Assembly: GCF_016865485.1 (NCBI RefSeq)
Contig: NZ_AP024452.1
Location: forward strand, 2,192,501-2,256,500
DNA length: 64,000 nucleotides
Source of the DNA: Luteitalea sp. TBR-22
GTDB lineage: Bacteria; Acidobacteriota; Vicinamibacteria; Vicinamibacterales; Vicinamibacteraceae
Direction: 5' to 3'
Shown: positions 52,216 to 61,161 of the stretch, one piece after another
How positions within the stretch are numbered: the first letter of the stretch is position 1
Layout of the letters: every line of letters begins with the position of its first letter
The notes under the pieces: model-generated
What the model was told of the DNA's origin: nothing
The model's database searches: none
The model's input: the letters and a program-made list of their open reading frames with translations, nothing else
Position numbers and translations under genes: made by a program

Positions 52216-53892
52216 ATGACCGTGCCTGAGACCCAGATCGCCTTGCGCAGCGTCGGGACGCCCGACCGGATCTTCCCGACCCTCACCCCTGCCCAGGTCG
52301 CGCGTATCGCGGCGCATGGGCACCGCAGGCCGATTGCGGCCGGCCAGCGCCTCGTGGAGGTGGGCCAGGCGCATGTGCCGTTCTACGTGGTGCTGACCGG
52401 CGCCGTGCAGATCCTCCGCTCGTCCGGTAGCGCCGAGACCCTCATCGTCACGCACCGGCCGGGTGCGTTCCTGGGCGAGGCCAGCATGATCGCGGGGCGC
52501 CGCTCGCTGGTGCGCGCGCTGGTCAGCGAGCCGGGCGAGGTCCTCGAGGTGGAGCGAGAGCAACTGCTGCGGCTCGTGCAGACCGATGCCGAGCTCGGCG
52601 ACATCGTGATGCGCGCCTTCATCCTGAGGCGGGTCGAGCTGATCGCCCATGGCCTCGGCGATGCCGTCGTGATCGGGTCGAACCACTGCGCCAGCACCCT
52701 GCGCCTCAAGGCGTTCCTGATTCGCAACGGTCATCCCTTCGGGTACATCGACCTCGATCACGATGCCGACGCCCAGGAGATGCTCGAGCGCTTCCAGGTG
52801 TCGCTCGACGACGTCCCGGTGCTGATCTGCCGCGGCGAGACCGTGCTGCGCAATCCGACCAACCAGCAGGTGGCCGAGTGTCTCGGCTTCAACGAGGCGA
52901 TCGATCAGGCGCGTGTGCGGGACGTGGTGGTCATCGGCGCTGGGCCAGCCGGCCTCGCGGCGGCCGTCTACGCCGCGTCCGAGGGACTCGATGTCCTGGT
53001 CGCCGAGGCGAACGCGCCGGGAGGACAGGCGGGCACGAGCTCCCGTATCGAGAACTACCTCGGCTTCCCCAACGGGATCGCTGGACAGGAGCTGACCGAT
53101 CGCGCGCACACGCAGGCACTGAAGTTCGGCGCGCAGGTGGTCGTCGCCAAGGGCGCCACCGAGCTCGCGGGTGGGCCGGACGCCTACGCGGTGCGCATCG
53201 ACGGCGGCCCTCCGGTACCGGCTCGCGCGGTGGTGATTGCCACCGGCGCGGAGTACCGCAAGCCGCCGGTCGACGATCTGCCGCGGTTCGAGGGGGCCGG
53301 GGTCTACTACGCGGCCACACCCATGGAAGCGCAGGTCTGCACCGGCGAGGATGTCGTGGTGATCGGTGGTGGCAACTCCGCCGGCCAGGCGGCCGTGTTC
53401 CTGGCGCAGACCGCCAGGCACGTCCACATGCTGGTGCGTGGTGACGGGCTGACGGAGACGATGTCGCGGTACCTGATCCGGCGCATCGAGGACCACGAGC
53501 GCATCACGCTGCACACGCGCTCGGAACTGGCCTGGGTGCGGGGCAGCAATCACCTCGAGGCCGTCGGGTGGCGAGGGCCCGGTGGCGAGATCGAGGTCCA
53601 CGCGGTGGGTCACGTCTTCGTGATGGCCGGCGCGCTGCCCAACACCGCCTGGCTGGAGGGCCGCGTGGCGCTCGACCCGCGCGGCTTCATCAGGACCGGT
53701 CCCGACCTCACCCCCGAGGATCTGGCGGCCGCATCCTGGCCGCTCGCACGGCCGCCCTACCTGCTCGAGACCAGCCGCCCGGGCGTCTTCGCGGTCGGCG
53801 ACGTGCGGAGCGGCAACAGCAAGCGCGTCGCGTCGGCAGTCGGCGAGGGATCGAACGCCATCGCTTTCGTCCACCAGTACCTGCGGACCTAG
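52216..53892 (+). CDS. cNMP-binding / thioredoxin-like / thioredoxin reductase-like fusion
   Basis: A 558-residue cytosolic protein in three parts: a CRP-type cyclic-nucleotide-binding domain (about 20-140), a thioredoxin/glutaredoxin-like domain (about 150-225), and an FAD/NAD(P)H reductase (about 235-558) with GAGPAG at 241-246, GGQAGTSSRIENYLGFP, VVIGGGNSAGQAAVFLA and FAVGDVRSGNSKR. The catalytic CxxC of thioredoxin reductase is absent: the place reads GVYYAATPMEAQVC. The reductase must therefore pass electrons differently, perhaps through the Cys residues of the middle domain or to a quinone or ferredoxin. ATG 52216 begins the conserved part; the frame is open further upstream. Confidence 0.85.
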   Translation: MTVPETQIALRSVGTPDRIFPTLTPAQVARIAAHGHRRPIAAGQRLVEVGQAHVPFYVVLTGAVQILRSSGSAETLIVTHRPGAFLGEASMIAGRRSLVRALVSEPGEVLEVEREQLLRLVQTDAELGDIVMRAFILRRVELIAHGLGDAVVIGSNHCASTLRLKAFLIRNGHPFGYIDLDHDADAQEMLERFQVSLDDVPVLICRGETVLRNPTNQQVAECLGFNEAIDQARVRDVVVIGAGPAGLAAAVYAASEGLDVLVAEANAPGGQAGTSSRIENYLGFPNGIAGQELTDRAHTQALKFGAQVVVAKGATELAGGPDAYAVRIDGGPPVPARAVVIATGAEYRKPPVDDLPRFEGAGVYYAATPMEAQVCTGEDVVVIGGGNSAGQAAVFLAQTARHVHMLVRGDGLTETMSRYLIRRIEDHERITLHTRSELAWVRGSNHLEAVGWRGPGGEIEVHAVGHVFVMAGALPNTAWLEGRVALDPRGFIRTGPDLTPEDLAAASWPLARPPYLLETSRPGVFAVGDVRSGNSKRVASAVGEGSNAIAFVHQYLRT

Positions 53893-53898
53893 GCGCAC

Positions 53899-53917
53899 CG
53901 ACACCATCGTCCAATGG
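53899..53917 (+). promoter_or_regulatory. 19-bp motif copy before the Tat alpha/beta hydrolase gene
   Basis: CGACACCATCGTCCAATGG, one mismatch (C for G at position 13) to CGAYACSNNNGTGCAATGG. It starts 6 bases after the reductase stop and lies 32 bases before GTG 53950. Confidence 0.55.
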
Positions 53918-53949
53918 AAGCCCGCTGTGCCGTGTAGTCGAATGGAAAC

Positions 53950-55011
53950 GTGACCGGCGAGCCCTTTACGTCATCGAGATGCACGGCGACCGGCTGCGAT
54001 CGCCGTCGCTTCCTCGGTATGGCGCTGGCACTGCCTGGCGCGCCATGCCTGACTCCACGCGTCGCGGCCGAGCCGGGCCATCCGAAGCCCGCGTCGGAGC
54101 GGCGCGGCCTGAGCGCGTTCGGGCCGATCAAGCACGTCGTCGCCGGCGTGCTCGACGTCGGCTACGTCGACGTCGGCCCCCCGGAAGCGCCGCCGGTCAT
54201 CCTCCTCCACGGGTGGCCCTACGACATCCACAGCTTCGCCGACGTGGTGCCGCGACTGGTGTCGGCCGGCCGCCGGGTCGTGGTGCCGTACCTCCGCGGT
54301 TTCGGCGCAACGACGTTCCTTTCCGCCAGCCAGCCGAGGAACGCGCAGCAGGCGGCCGTCGCGCTCGACGTCATCGCCCTCATGGACGCGCTCGGCATTC
54401 GGGCCGCCGTGATCGGCGGGTTCGACTGGGGAGCCCGCACCGCCAACATCGTTGCCGCACTCTGGCCGGAGCGGTGTCGCGGCATGGTGGCCGTGAGTGG
54501 ATACCTGATCGGCAATCGCGACCTGAACCGCCGGCCGCTCCCCCCGCACGACGAGCACGCGTGGTGGTACCAGTACTACTTCGCCACCGAGCGGGGGGCG
54601 CAGGGCTACCAGGAGTTCCGTCGCGAGTTCACCGCATTGATGTGGAGGCTGGCATCGCCGCGGTGGTCGTTCGACGAGGCGACCTTCGCCCGGACAGCCG
54701 CCGCGTTCGACAACCCCGATCACGCCGCCATCGTCATCCACAACTATCGCTGGCGGCTGGGCCTGGCGCCGGGCGAGCCGCAATACGACGCGCTGGAGGC
54801 GACGCTGGCGCGTGCGCCGGCCATCGCCGTGCCCTCGATCACGCTGCAGGGCGACGCCGACGGAGCCCCGCACCCTGCCAGCCGGGCGTATGCCCTTCGG
54901 TTCACGGGCCCGTACCAGCACCGCGACATCGCCGGCGGGATCGGCCACAACCTCCCGCAAGAGGCGCCGCGCCACTTCGCGGACGCGGTGCTGGCGGTAG
55001 ATCAGTTGTGA
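53950..55011 (+). CDS. Tat-exported alpha/beta hydrolase (epoxide hydrolase/dehalogenase type)
   Basis: A 353-residue hydrolase. The N-terminus has a twin-arginine motif ([18 protein letters not shown]) pointing to periplasmic export. The oxyanion motif is [12 protein letters not shown] and the nucleophile segment is [10 protein letters not shown], with Asp in the nucleophile place as in epoxide hydrolases and haloalkane dehalogenases; the cap carries Tyr residues ([12 protein letters not shown]), and the His base is in [14 protein letters not shown] 53950 is the start that keeps the RR motif. The nitrilase gene follows after 73 bases and may be cotranscribed. Confidence 0.82.
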   Translation: MTGEPFTSSRCTATGCDRRRFLGMALALPGAPCLTPRVAAEPGHPKPASERRGLSAFGPIKHVVAGVLDVGYVDVGPPEAPPVILLHGWPYDIHSFADVVPRLVSAGRRVVVPYLRGFGATTFLSASQPRNAQQAAVALDVIALMDALGIRAAVIGGFDWGARTANIVAALWPERCRGMVAVSGYLIGNRDLNRRPLPPHDEHAWWYQYYFATERGAQGYQEFRREFTALMWRLASPRWSFDEATFARTAAAFDNPDHAAIVIHNYRWRLGLAPGEPQYDALEATLARAPAIAVPSITLQGDADGAPHPASRAYALRFTGPYQHRDIAGGIGHNLPQEAPRHFADAVLAVDQL

Positions 55012-55084
55012 ATGGCGTCCGCGGTTTCGCAACCCACCGGAGCCCGTGGGGGCGGGCTCGGCGGCAGACTCCCAGGAGGCGGCC

Positions 55085-56077
55085 ATGCGTGTGGTGAAGG
55101 CGGCGGCGGTCCAGCTCAGTCCGGTGCTGTACAGCCGGGAGGGCACGGTCGACAAGGTGATCCGATCGATACGGGACCTCGGGCGGCTGGGCGTACGGTT
55201 CGCCACGTTCCCCGAGACGGTGGTGCCGTACTACCCGTACTTCTCGTTCATCCAGCCGGCCCATCAGATCATCGCCGGACGCGAGCACCAGCGCCTGTTG
55301 CACGAGGCGGTCACCGTGCCGTCGCCGGCCACCGACGCCATCGGTGACGCGTGCCGGGAGGCCGGCGTGGTCGTGTCGATCGGCGTCAACGAGCGGGATC
55401 ACGGGACGTTGTACAACACGCAGCTCCTGTTCGACGCCGACGGTCGGCTGCTCCAGCGCCGGCGCAAGATTTCACCGACATACCACGAGCGCATGGTGTG
55501 GGGCCAGGGTGACGGCTCCGGGCTGGTCGCCATCGACAGCCAGGCCGGCCGGATCGGGCAACTGGCCTGCTGGGAGCACTACAATCCGCTGGCGCGATAC
55601 GCGCTGATGGCCGACGGGGAGGAGATTCACTCGGCGATGTACCCGGGCTCGATCTTCGGCAGCCTGTTCGCCGAACAGACCGAAGTCAACGTCCGGCAGC
55701 ACGCGCTGGAGTCCGCTTGCTTCGTGGTCTGCGCGACCGCGTGGCTCGATGCGGGGCAGCAGGCGCAGATCGCCAGCGACACTGCCGGCCCGATCGGTGC
55801 CATCTCGGGTGGTTGCTTCACCGCGATCGTCGCTCCAGACGGCCGGGTGATCGGCGAGCCGGTTCGGACCGGCGAGGGGGTGGTCATCGCCGACCTGGAC
55901 TTCGCGGCGATCGATCGTCGCAAGCAGGTGATGGATGCCCGCGGGCACTACAGCCGCCCCGAACTGCTGCGCCTGATGGTCGACCGCCGCCCAGCCAGGC
56001 ACGTGGATGGCCCCGGTAGCCATGCCGAGCTCGCGACGATGGCGGCCGCGCCACTGTCGGTCGCGCCGACCGCCTGA
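55085..56077 (+). CDS. Nitrilase (Nit6803-like aliphatic nitrilase)
   Basis: A 330-residue carbon-nitrogen hydrolase with the full triad: Glu44 in [15 protein letters not shown], Lys128 in [12 protein letters not shown] and Cys162 in [16 protein letters not shown]. The wording around Cys and the PYYPYFSFI segment fit true nitrilases of the bacterial Nit1/Nit6803 group, which turn nitriles into acids and ammonia. ATG 55085 follows AGGAGG. The other genes usual in Nit1 clusters (radical SAM, acetyltransferase, AIR-synthase-like) are absent, so this is an isolated nitrilase in a redox/hydrolase block. Confidence 0.87.
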   Translation: MRVVKAAAVQLSPVLYSREGTVDKVIRSIRDLGRLGVRFATFPETVVPYYPYFSFIQPAHQIIAGREHQRLLHEAVTVPSPATDAIGDACREAGVVVSIGVNERDHGTLYNTQLLFDADGRLLQRRRKISPTYHERMVWGQGDGSGLVAIDSQAGRIGQLACWEHYNPLARYALMADGEEIHSAMYPGSIFGSLFAEQTEVNVRQHALESACFVVCATAWLDAGQQAQIASDTAGPIGAISGGCFTAIVAPDGRVIGEPVRTGEGVVIADLDFAAIDRRKQVMDARGHYSRPELLRLMVDRRPARHVDGPGSHAELATMAAAPLSVAPTA

Positions 56078-56202
56078 TCTCCCCTGGCCATGGCAGCCCG
56101 AGGCAACGACTACGACCGCCACGCTCGAGGTCGCGATTCACACGGTACTGGAACGACCACATCCGCTGAGCTGCGGACGCAGGGACGGAAGGAGGGCGGA
56201 CG

Positions 56203-57591
56203 ATGACGGAACAGTTCGACGTGGTGTGTCTCGGTGGTGGCGTCGCGGCAGAAGCGCTTGCCGAGGGACTTGCCGACAGCGGCCTGACGCTGGCGATCGT
56301 CGAGCGTGAACTGGTGGGAGGCGAGTGCCCGTACTGGGGCTGCATCCCATCGAAGACGCTGGTGCGATCCGGCGAGGTCCTCGCGGAATGCGGGCGGGCC
56401 CGGACGCTGTCGGCCTCGCGCGTCGAATGGGACGTCGACTTCGGCCGGATCGCCAGGCGCGCGTTGTGGATGGCGCGCGACCTCGACGACAGCCGCCCGG
56501 CCGCCGCCCTGCAGGCCAAGGGCGCCACCCTGATACGAGGTGATGGTGCGCTTCTCGACGCGCGCACCGTCAGGGTCGGTTCGCGCCAGTTGACGGCCAC
56601 GCGTGGCCTCGTGATCGCGAACGGGAGCGTGGCAGCGGTTCCGCCGATAGACGGCCTCCACCTGGTCGAGTACTGGACCAATCGGCAGGCGACACTGCCC
56701 GCAGCCCTGCCGCGTTCGCTCGCGGTGCTCGGCGGCGGCCCGATCGGACTGGAGCTCGGGCAGGCCTATGCCCGATTCGGATGCCAGGTCACCGTCATCG
56801 AGGCGGCGGACCACCTGCTGGCCCTCGAGGAGCCCGAGGTCGGCGCGGCGATCCGCACGCACCTCGAAGCAGAGGGCGTCACGGTGCACGTGGCCGACCC
56901 GTGCATCGGGATCGATCGCGACGCGGAGGGCGACCTGGTGTGCCTGCGCCTGCGCTCTGGCGCCGAGGTGCGCGCCGAGCGCCTCCTCGTGGCGACCGGT
57001 CGCCGCCCGCGGGTCGAGGCCTGGCAGGCCGCCGGCCTGCCGCAGGGGGACAAGGGATGGTTGCGGGTGGATCCGTCGACGCTCGAGGTCACGCCGGGCG
57101 TGTTCGTGGCAGGCGATGCTGCCGGCCTCGGCGGTTTCACGCACCTGGCCGATTATCACGGGCGCGTCATCGCCCGCCGCCTGCGCGGCGAGGACGCGCG
57201 TGCCAGTCACTCGGCCGTTGCCCGTGTGACGTTCACCGATCCCGAGGTGGCGTCGGTCGGCCTGTCCGAGGCCGCCGCGCGCGCCGACGGCGCCGACGTG
57301 ATCGTGTCGACCAGTGATCCCGGCGAGACGGCGCGAGGGTACATCCATGATTTCCACGGCGGCGTGCTCAAGCTGGTGGCGGACAGGCGCCTCGGCACGC
57401 TGCTGGGCGCCAGCATCCTGGCGCCGCGAGCTGGCGAGATCATCGGTGAGCTGATGCTCGCCATCCGCGTCGGCACGCCGATCGACACCCTGGCCGACCT
57501 GATCCATCCGTTCCCGGCGTTCAGCCGGATGCTCAATCGCAGCTTCGCCGATCTCGCGTCGATGCGGCGCGCGCCGCGCGCGGAGCGCTGA
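56203..57591 (+). CDS. MerA/Lpd-like pyridine nucleotide-disulfide oxidoreductase
   Basis: A 462-residue flavoprotein with FAD motif CLGGGVAAEALAEGL, redox-active pair Cys42/Cys47 in GGECPYWGCIPSK, NAD(P)H motif VLGGGPIGLELGQAYARFG, second FAD motif VFVAGDAAGLGG, and dimer-interface end HPFPAFSRMLNRSF. The CPYWGC wording differs from MerA and lipoamide dehydrogenase (CLNxGC) and is found in uncharacterised actinobacterial/acidobacterial reductases. No MerA metal domain or C-terminal Cys pair is seen. Likely a cytosolic disulfide or small-thiol reductase. Confidence 0.87.
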   Translation: MTEQFDVVCLGGGVAAEALAEGLADSGLTLAIVERELVGGECPYWGCIPSKTLVRSGEVLAECGRARTLSASRVEWDVDFGRIARRALWMARDLDDSRPAAALQAKGATLIRGDGALLDARTVRVGSRQLTATRGLVIANGSVAAVPPIDGLHLVEYWTNRQATLPAALPRSLAVLGGGPIGLELGQAYARFGCQVTVIEAADHLLALEEPEVGAAIRTHLEAEGVTVHVADPCIGIDRDAEGDLVCLRLRSGAEVRAERLLVATGRRPRVEAWQAAGLPQGDKGWLRVDPSTLEVTPGVFVAGDAAGLGGFTHLADYHGRVIARRLRGEDARASHSAVARVTFTDPEVASVGLSEAAARADGADVIVSTSDPGETARGYIHDFHGGVLKLVADRRLGTLLGASILAPRAGEIIGELMLAIRVGTPIDTLADLIHPFPAFSRMLNRSFADLASMRRAPRAER

Positions 57592-57614
57592 GGCGACCGG
57601 GCGCGTGACGGCTG

Positions 57615-57673
57615 GGCCCGCGACAAGGGGTCGCCGCGCGATGGGCGCGGCGACGACCCCGACGGCGCGGGCC
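57615..57673. terminator. Nested GC hairpin between convergent genes
   Basis: An outer stem GGCCCGCG (57615-57622) / CGCGGGCC (57666-57673) encloses GGGGTCGCCGCGC (57627-57639) / GCGCGGCGACGACCCC (57645-57660, 3-base bulge). It sits between the reductase and cytochrome gene ends and could stop transcription from both sides, although without a T tract. Confidence 0.55.
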
Positions 57674-57676
57674 GCC

Positions 57677-58237
57677 TTACCTGGCGTACCGCGTGAACAC
57701 GTAGTCGCGCCCGCTCACCGCCTTGTGGCACTGGAAGCACGCGTTCAACTGCGCCGCGTCGCGCGACGCCTGGCCGTCCTCGAAGTGCGCGTACAGCCAG
57801 CCGCCCGTCTCGGCGTACTTGCTGGCATCCTTGACCATGAACTGGACGCCGTTCTTCGGATGGCCAGCCACGAACGACTGCTTGCGGCCGAAGCTGCGGT
57901 CGTTCTCCTCCGACGATTCGTAACTCCACGCGAGCCGCGCGATCACCGTCCCATCCGGGAAGGACGTGCGTCCACCACGGTACGCCTCGATTGCCACGTC
58001 GTTGCCGAGGACGGCACGGATGTCGTCGAGGTCACCCTCCTCCCGTGCGACCGAGACCAGGCGCCAGTCTCGATAGCCGTCCGGGAGCCTGCCCGCCGAG
58101 ATCGCGGCGCTCGCCGCGGCCGATGCCGGCTCCGACGACACGGTCGGCATGGCGACGAGCGCCATCGCCATCGATGCTCCCATGAACACTCCTGCCGCTC
58201 GCGCCAGCGGGCGACCTGCTGGATCCAGTCTGCGCAT
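57677..58237 (-). CDS. Exported cytochrome P460-family protein
   Basis: A 186-residue c-type heme protein with a signal peptide (ARAAGVFMGASMAMALVAMPTVSS) and a single heme-binding CxxCH (LNACFQCHKAVSGRDYVFTRYA) near the C-terminus, as in cytochrome P460/c'-beta. These proteins bind NO or oxidise hydroxylamine, or serve in stress tolerance. ATG 58237 has AGGAGGAG just upstream on the minus strand. A motif-like copy with two mismatches (58282-58300) lies 45 bases before the start, inside the end of the phosphatase gene. Confidence 0.86.
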   Translation of the reverse strand: MRRLDPAGRPLARAAGVFMGASMAMALVAMPTVSSEPASAAASAAISAGRLPDGYRDWRLVSVAREEGDLDDIRAVLGNDVAIEAYRGGRTSFPDGTVIARLAWSYESSEENDRSFGRKQSFVAGHPKNGVQFMVKDASKYAETGGWLYAHFEDGQASRDAAQLNACFQCHKAVSGRDYVFTRYAR

Positions 58238-58256
58238 GTTCTCCTCCTGCGCCTCA

Positions 58257-59123
58257 TCACAGCAGGCCGGCGCCGCGCGTGCCATCGGACGAAGGTATCG
58301 GGCCGTCCGGTCGCTTGAGCACGACGAACGACACGTCGTCAACAGCAGCGGCGTCGCCGCGATACCGTTCGAGCGATGCGGCCAACGCCAGACCGAATGC
58401 CTCAGCGGACCGCACGTCGAGCGCGCGTGCGAGCGTCAGCAGGCCAGGGCGGCCCAGTTCCTCTCCGCGGCTGTCGAGCGCCTCGGACACGCCGTCGCTG
58501 TAGAGGAGCACGATGTCGCCAGGCCCGAGGTGCAGCGCGCGGCTGCCGTACGACACGTCCGGCAGCAACCCCAGGGGAAGGCCCGTGGCCCGGCGCGAGG
58601 TGGTCCTGCGGCTTTCCAACCATCGCCACTGGCCAGCGTCGGCTCGATACCACAAAGACGGTGGATGCCCGGCGCTCGAGAGGACGAGCACGGCGCGATG
58701 GCTGTGCCAGCCGGCGGCGACCATCGTCACATAGTGCAGCGAGGCGAGGCGCGCGCCGACCGCGCGATTGAGTTCGCGCAGTAGCGACCGCTGCTCGAGC
58801 GCGCTCAGGGAGTCCTGCACCATGTCGCGGAGGATCGCGCCGAAGGCCGCGACGGCGTTGCCGTGACCGCTCACGTCGGCCAGTGCAATCCGCGCCACCT
58901 GGCCGACCGGGCATACGGAGAGTACCTGGACGTCGCCGCCGCACTCGCCCTGCGCGGCGGGCTGCGAATGGACCCATGCCTCGAGGCCGGGTAGTTGGAC
59001 GAGCCCGGACGCGCGGCCGGCGCGTGCCCAGGTCTCGCCATGGGCGAGACGGACGGGTGCGCTCGCGGAAAGAGGCTCCGCGATCTCGCCGGCACGAGGC
59101 TGATGTGTCTGGCGCATGGCCAC
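58257..59123 (-). CDS. PP2C/SpoIIE-type serine phosphatase
   Basis: A 288-residue stand-alone phosphatase: GECGGDVQVLSVCPVGQVARIALADVSGHGNAVA (metal-binding Gly-Asp and Asp-x-SGHG), MVAAGWHSHRAVLVLSSAGHPPSLWY, DIVLLYSDGVSEALD and VDDVSFVVLKRP near the end. There is no sensor domain, so it resembles RsbU/RsbP catalytic parts that dephosphorylate anti-sigma antagonists. No anti-sigma or STAS protein is nearby. GTG 59123 has GAGACG at proper spacing; ATG 59117 is possible. A full copy of the 19-bp motif lies 89 bases upstream. Confidence 0.85.
   Translation of the reverse strand: MAMRQTHQPRAGEIAEPLSASAPVRLAHGETWARAGRASGLVQLPGLEAWVHSQPAAQGECGGDVQVLSVCPVGQVARIALADVSGHGNAVAAFGAILRDMVQDSLSALEQRSLLRELNRAVGARLASLHYVTMVAAGWHSHRAVLVLSSAGHPPSLWYRADAGQWRWLESRRTTSRRATGLPLGLLPDVSYGSRALHLGPGDIVLLYSDGVSEALDSRGEELGRPGLLTLARALDVRSAEAFGLALAASLERYRGDAAAVDDVSFVVLKRPDGPIPSSDGTRGAGLL
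58282..58300 (-). promoter_or_regulatory. Degenerate 19-bp motif copy before the cytochrome gene
   Basis: CGATACCTTCGTCCGATGG on the minus strand; two mismatches. It overlaps the 3' coding end of the phosphatase gene, so coincidence is possible. Confidence 0.4.
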
Positions 59124-59211
59124 GAGCGTCTCGTCGTCCGGGCGAAGCGTCGCCGCGCGGGAGTGTGCTCCCCGGACCGGATCCCACTACAGCACGGCGC
59201 CGCCGACCGCG

Positions 59212-59230
59212 CCATTGCACGATCGTGTCG
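59212..59230 (-). promoter_or_regulatory. 19-bp motif copy before the PP2C phosphatase gene
   Basis: CGACACGATCGTGCAATGG on the minus strand, full match, 89 bases from the start at 59123. A degenerate copy facing the other way follows at 59281. Confidence 0.65.
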
Positions 59231-59280
59231 CTGTGCTGCGGCTACGTGGCGGGGCCGGCCCGCGCTGTACGCGGCGTCGC

Positions 59281-59299
59281 CGATACGTAAGTCTGATGG
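59281..59299 (+). promoter_or_regulatory. Degenerate 19-bp motif copy before the DUF4136 gene
   Basis: CGATACGTAAGTCTGATGG, three mismatches in the second half, 113 bases before ATG 59413. It counts mainly because of its place and outward orientation opposite the copy at 59212. Confidence 0.4.
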
Positions 59300-59412
59300 A
59301 TCGCGTCGGGCAGGCCGGGCAAGCTCGGTGCGTGGCCACGAGTGCGTCGCCCTGGCGATGCCCATCCATTCACGGCGGGGCCATTCGCTCACCACACGTC
59401 AAGGAGGTTCTG

Positions 59413-59955
59413 ATGTCGCGCGGTCCCTCGTCCCTCGTCCTTGCGGTCCTGCTGCTGGGAGCCGGCACGGCACTCGCTCAGTCGGTCAGGACCGACCACG
59501 ATCCGGACGCCGACTTCCGGCGGTATGCCACCTTCATGTGGCTGAAGGAACCGTCCACGTCCAGCCCGCTGATCAATCAACGGATCACCGACGCGGTCGT
59601 CACTGGCCTGACCGCTCGAGGGCTACGACTGGTTGCGGCCGACGCCGACCTCGCGATTGCCGTGCACACGGCGACCGAGCAGGCGCAGACCCTGCACACC
59701 TTCTACACTGACATCGGTGGGGACTGGGAATGGCGGGGCTCGTCGTTCGGCTCGGCCACCACGTCGTCGACGAGCTACACCGTCGGCACGCTCGTACTCG
59801 ACATCTTCGACGCGTCGAGCCGGAAGGCCATCTGGCGCGGCACCGGGATGAAGGTGCTGTCGGAAGACCCGAAGAAGCGGAGCGCGACCATCGTCGGCTC
59901 GGTCGAGAAGATGTTGCAGGACTATCCGCCCTCCAGGGACGCCAGACGGCGCTGA
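59413..59955 (+). CDS. DUF4136 exported protein
   Basis: A 180-residue protein with signal peptide (SSLVLAVLLLGAGTALAQ) and the DUF4136 pattern: VRTDHDPDADFRRYATFMWL, INQRITDAVVTGLTARGLRL, ADLAIAVHTATEQ, GTLVLDIFDASSRKAIWRG and VEKMLQDYPP. Members are often lipoproteins of the cell envelope with unknown role; here no lipobox Cys is present. ATG 59413 lies behind AAGGAGG (59401-59407). A strong hairpin follows its stop. Confidence 0.86.
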   Translation: MSRGPSSLVLAVLLLGAGTALAQSVRTDHDPDADFRRYATFMWLKEPSTSSPLINQRITDAVVTGLTARGLRLVAADADLAIAVHTATEQAQTLHTFYTDIGGDWEWRGSSFGSATTSSTSYTVGTLVLDIFDASSRKAIWRGTGMKVLSEDPKKRSATIVGSVEKMLQDYPPSRDARRR

Positions 59956-60014
59956 CCGCGGCAGTCCCGACCCGGACGTGCGCCACACGTCGGTCGAGGC
60001 CGACGCGCAACGGA

Positions 60015-60039
60015 CGGACCTCACGAGACGTGAGGTCCG
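60015..60039. terminator. Perfect 11-bp hairpin between convergent genes
   Basis: CGGACCTCACG (60015-60025), loop AGA, CGTGAGGTCCG (60029-60039), followed by CCTTCG. Placed between the DUF4136 and VOC gene ends, it would end transcription in either direction. Confidence 0.7.
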
Positions 60040-60090
60040 CCTTCGCATGTGAGCTCCCGGGCGACGCCCTGCGGTCGGCCGAGCGGCAGG

Positions 60091-60804
60091 TCAGGCGATG
60101 GGCGCTGACTGGCCGTGCCGTTCCGACAACACGCGCGCGGCCGCCTCGATGGCCTGCTCGGGCGAGTCGCCACGCTGCCGCGCCACGACGTAGCCTGCAT
60201 ACCAGTCCGACCAGTGGTGTGGCGGGGCGCTGCCCTCGTGCTGGCCGTGACGGCCCTCGGCCTCACGGAAGAGGGCGGTGAGCGTGGCGGCGTCGGAGGC
60301 GAAGCCGCGCCCCGGGAGGCGTGAGGTGACCTCCTGCAGCAGCCATTCGTTGCCGTCGGGATCACTGAAGGCCGCAAAGGAAAAGTACGACCGCCCCTGC
60401 GGATCGCGGCCGGGCACCCGCGAGGTACCGCGCGTGTTCAGCAAGCCGTGATCGAAATGGAAGGCCTCGCTGACCGCGACGCCGTGGCGCGCCAGTTGCC
60501 GGCGGGCCGCGTCGATGTCGTCCACCACCAGGAACGTCCCCTTGACCGTCCCCGGCGCCGCGTCGGTGAAGCCCCGGCCGAACATGATGGAGCACGGCGA
60601 GCCCGGCGGGGTCATCTGCACCAGTCGCCAGCTGTCGCCATGCGAGAAGTCGGCGTCCAGCCGCCAGCCGAGGCCCTCGTAGAACTGTCGCGCCCGGTCG
60701 ACGTCCGAGACGGGAACGACGACCACCTCGAGTTTGAGGTCGAGAAGGGGCGGGGTGAGCCCGTCGGTGGTCGGCTCCGCACGCTGTTCCTGTGTGGTGT
60801 TCAT
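60091..60804 (-). CDS. VOC family protein with C-terminal extension
   Basis: A 237-residue cytosolic glyoxalase-fold protein: LKLEVVVVPVSDVDRARQFYEGLGW, PGSPCSIMFG, GTFLVVDDIDAARRQLARHG and AAFSDPDGNEWLLQEV. The C-terminal 75 residues (SDAATLTALFREAEGRHGQHEGSAPPHHWSDWYAGYVVAR) add a helical tail often seen in VOC relatives. ATG 60804 on the minus strand has AAGGAG upstream. A full 19-bp motif copy lies 183 bases before the start. Confidence 0.85.
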   Translation of the reverse strand: MNTTQEQRAEPTTDGLTPPLLDLKLEVVVVPVSDVDRARQFYEGLGWRLDADFSHGDSWRLVQMTPPGSPCSIMFGRGFTDAAPGTVKGTFLVVDDIDAARRQLARHGVAVSEAFHFDHGLLNTRGTSRVPGRDPQGRSYFSFAAFSDPDGNEWLLQEVTSRLPGRGFASDAATLTALFREAEGRHGQHEGSAPPHHWSDWYAGYVVARQRGDSPEQAIEAAARVLSERHGQSAPIA

Positions 60805-60986
60805 GATTCGACTCCTTCGTCGTGACGAGTGTCGCGTCGGCGCGTGGCAGGCGTCCGTGGCTACAGGCCGGGTTCCGCGCCGCCGCCGGCCGGTGCGTTG
60901 CGGCGTCGCCGTCAGGCCCGGAGAGGCACCCGCATCGGCAGCGCACGAGCACACGAGGCCATTGGACGCCGGGGGCAGTCGCGGCG

Positions 60987-61005
60987 CCATTGCACGAAGG
61001 TATCG
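60987..61005 (-). promoter_or_regulatory. 19-bp motif copy before the VOC gene
   Basis: CGATACCTTCGTGCAATGG on the minus strand, full match. It faces away from the copy at 61048, and the pair divides the promoters of the VOC and DipZ-like genes in the 357-base gap 60805-61161, which shows no gene. Confidence 0.65.
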
Positions 61006-61047
61006 AGGCATCGAGCGTGTGGCGCCGGTGCGACGGCCCGTGCCGGC

Positions 61048-61066
61048 CGACACGTTGGTGCAATGG
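61048..61066 (+). promoter_or_regulatory. 19-bp motif copy before the DipZ-like gene
   Basis: CGACACGTTGGTGCAATGG, full match to CGAYACSNNNGTGCAATGG, with 95 bases between its end and ATG 61162. Confidence 0.65.
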
Positions 61067-61161
61067 ACCGGCGGCCTCCGCCTGTGGCGTGATCGAGGAG
61101 CCAGTTGCCGAAGCGACGCGGGCGTGACCGCGCTCACTCGCCGGCACGCCAGGGGAGACAC

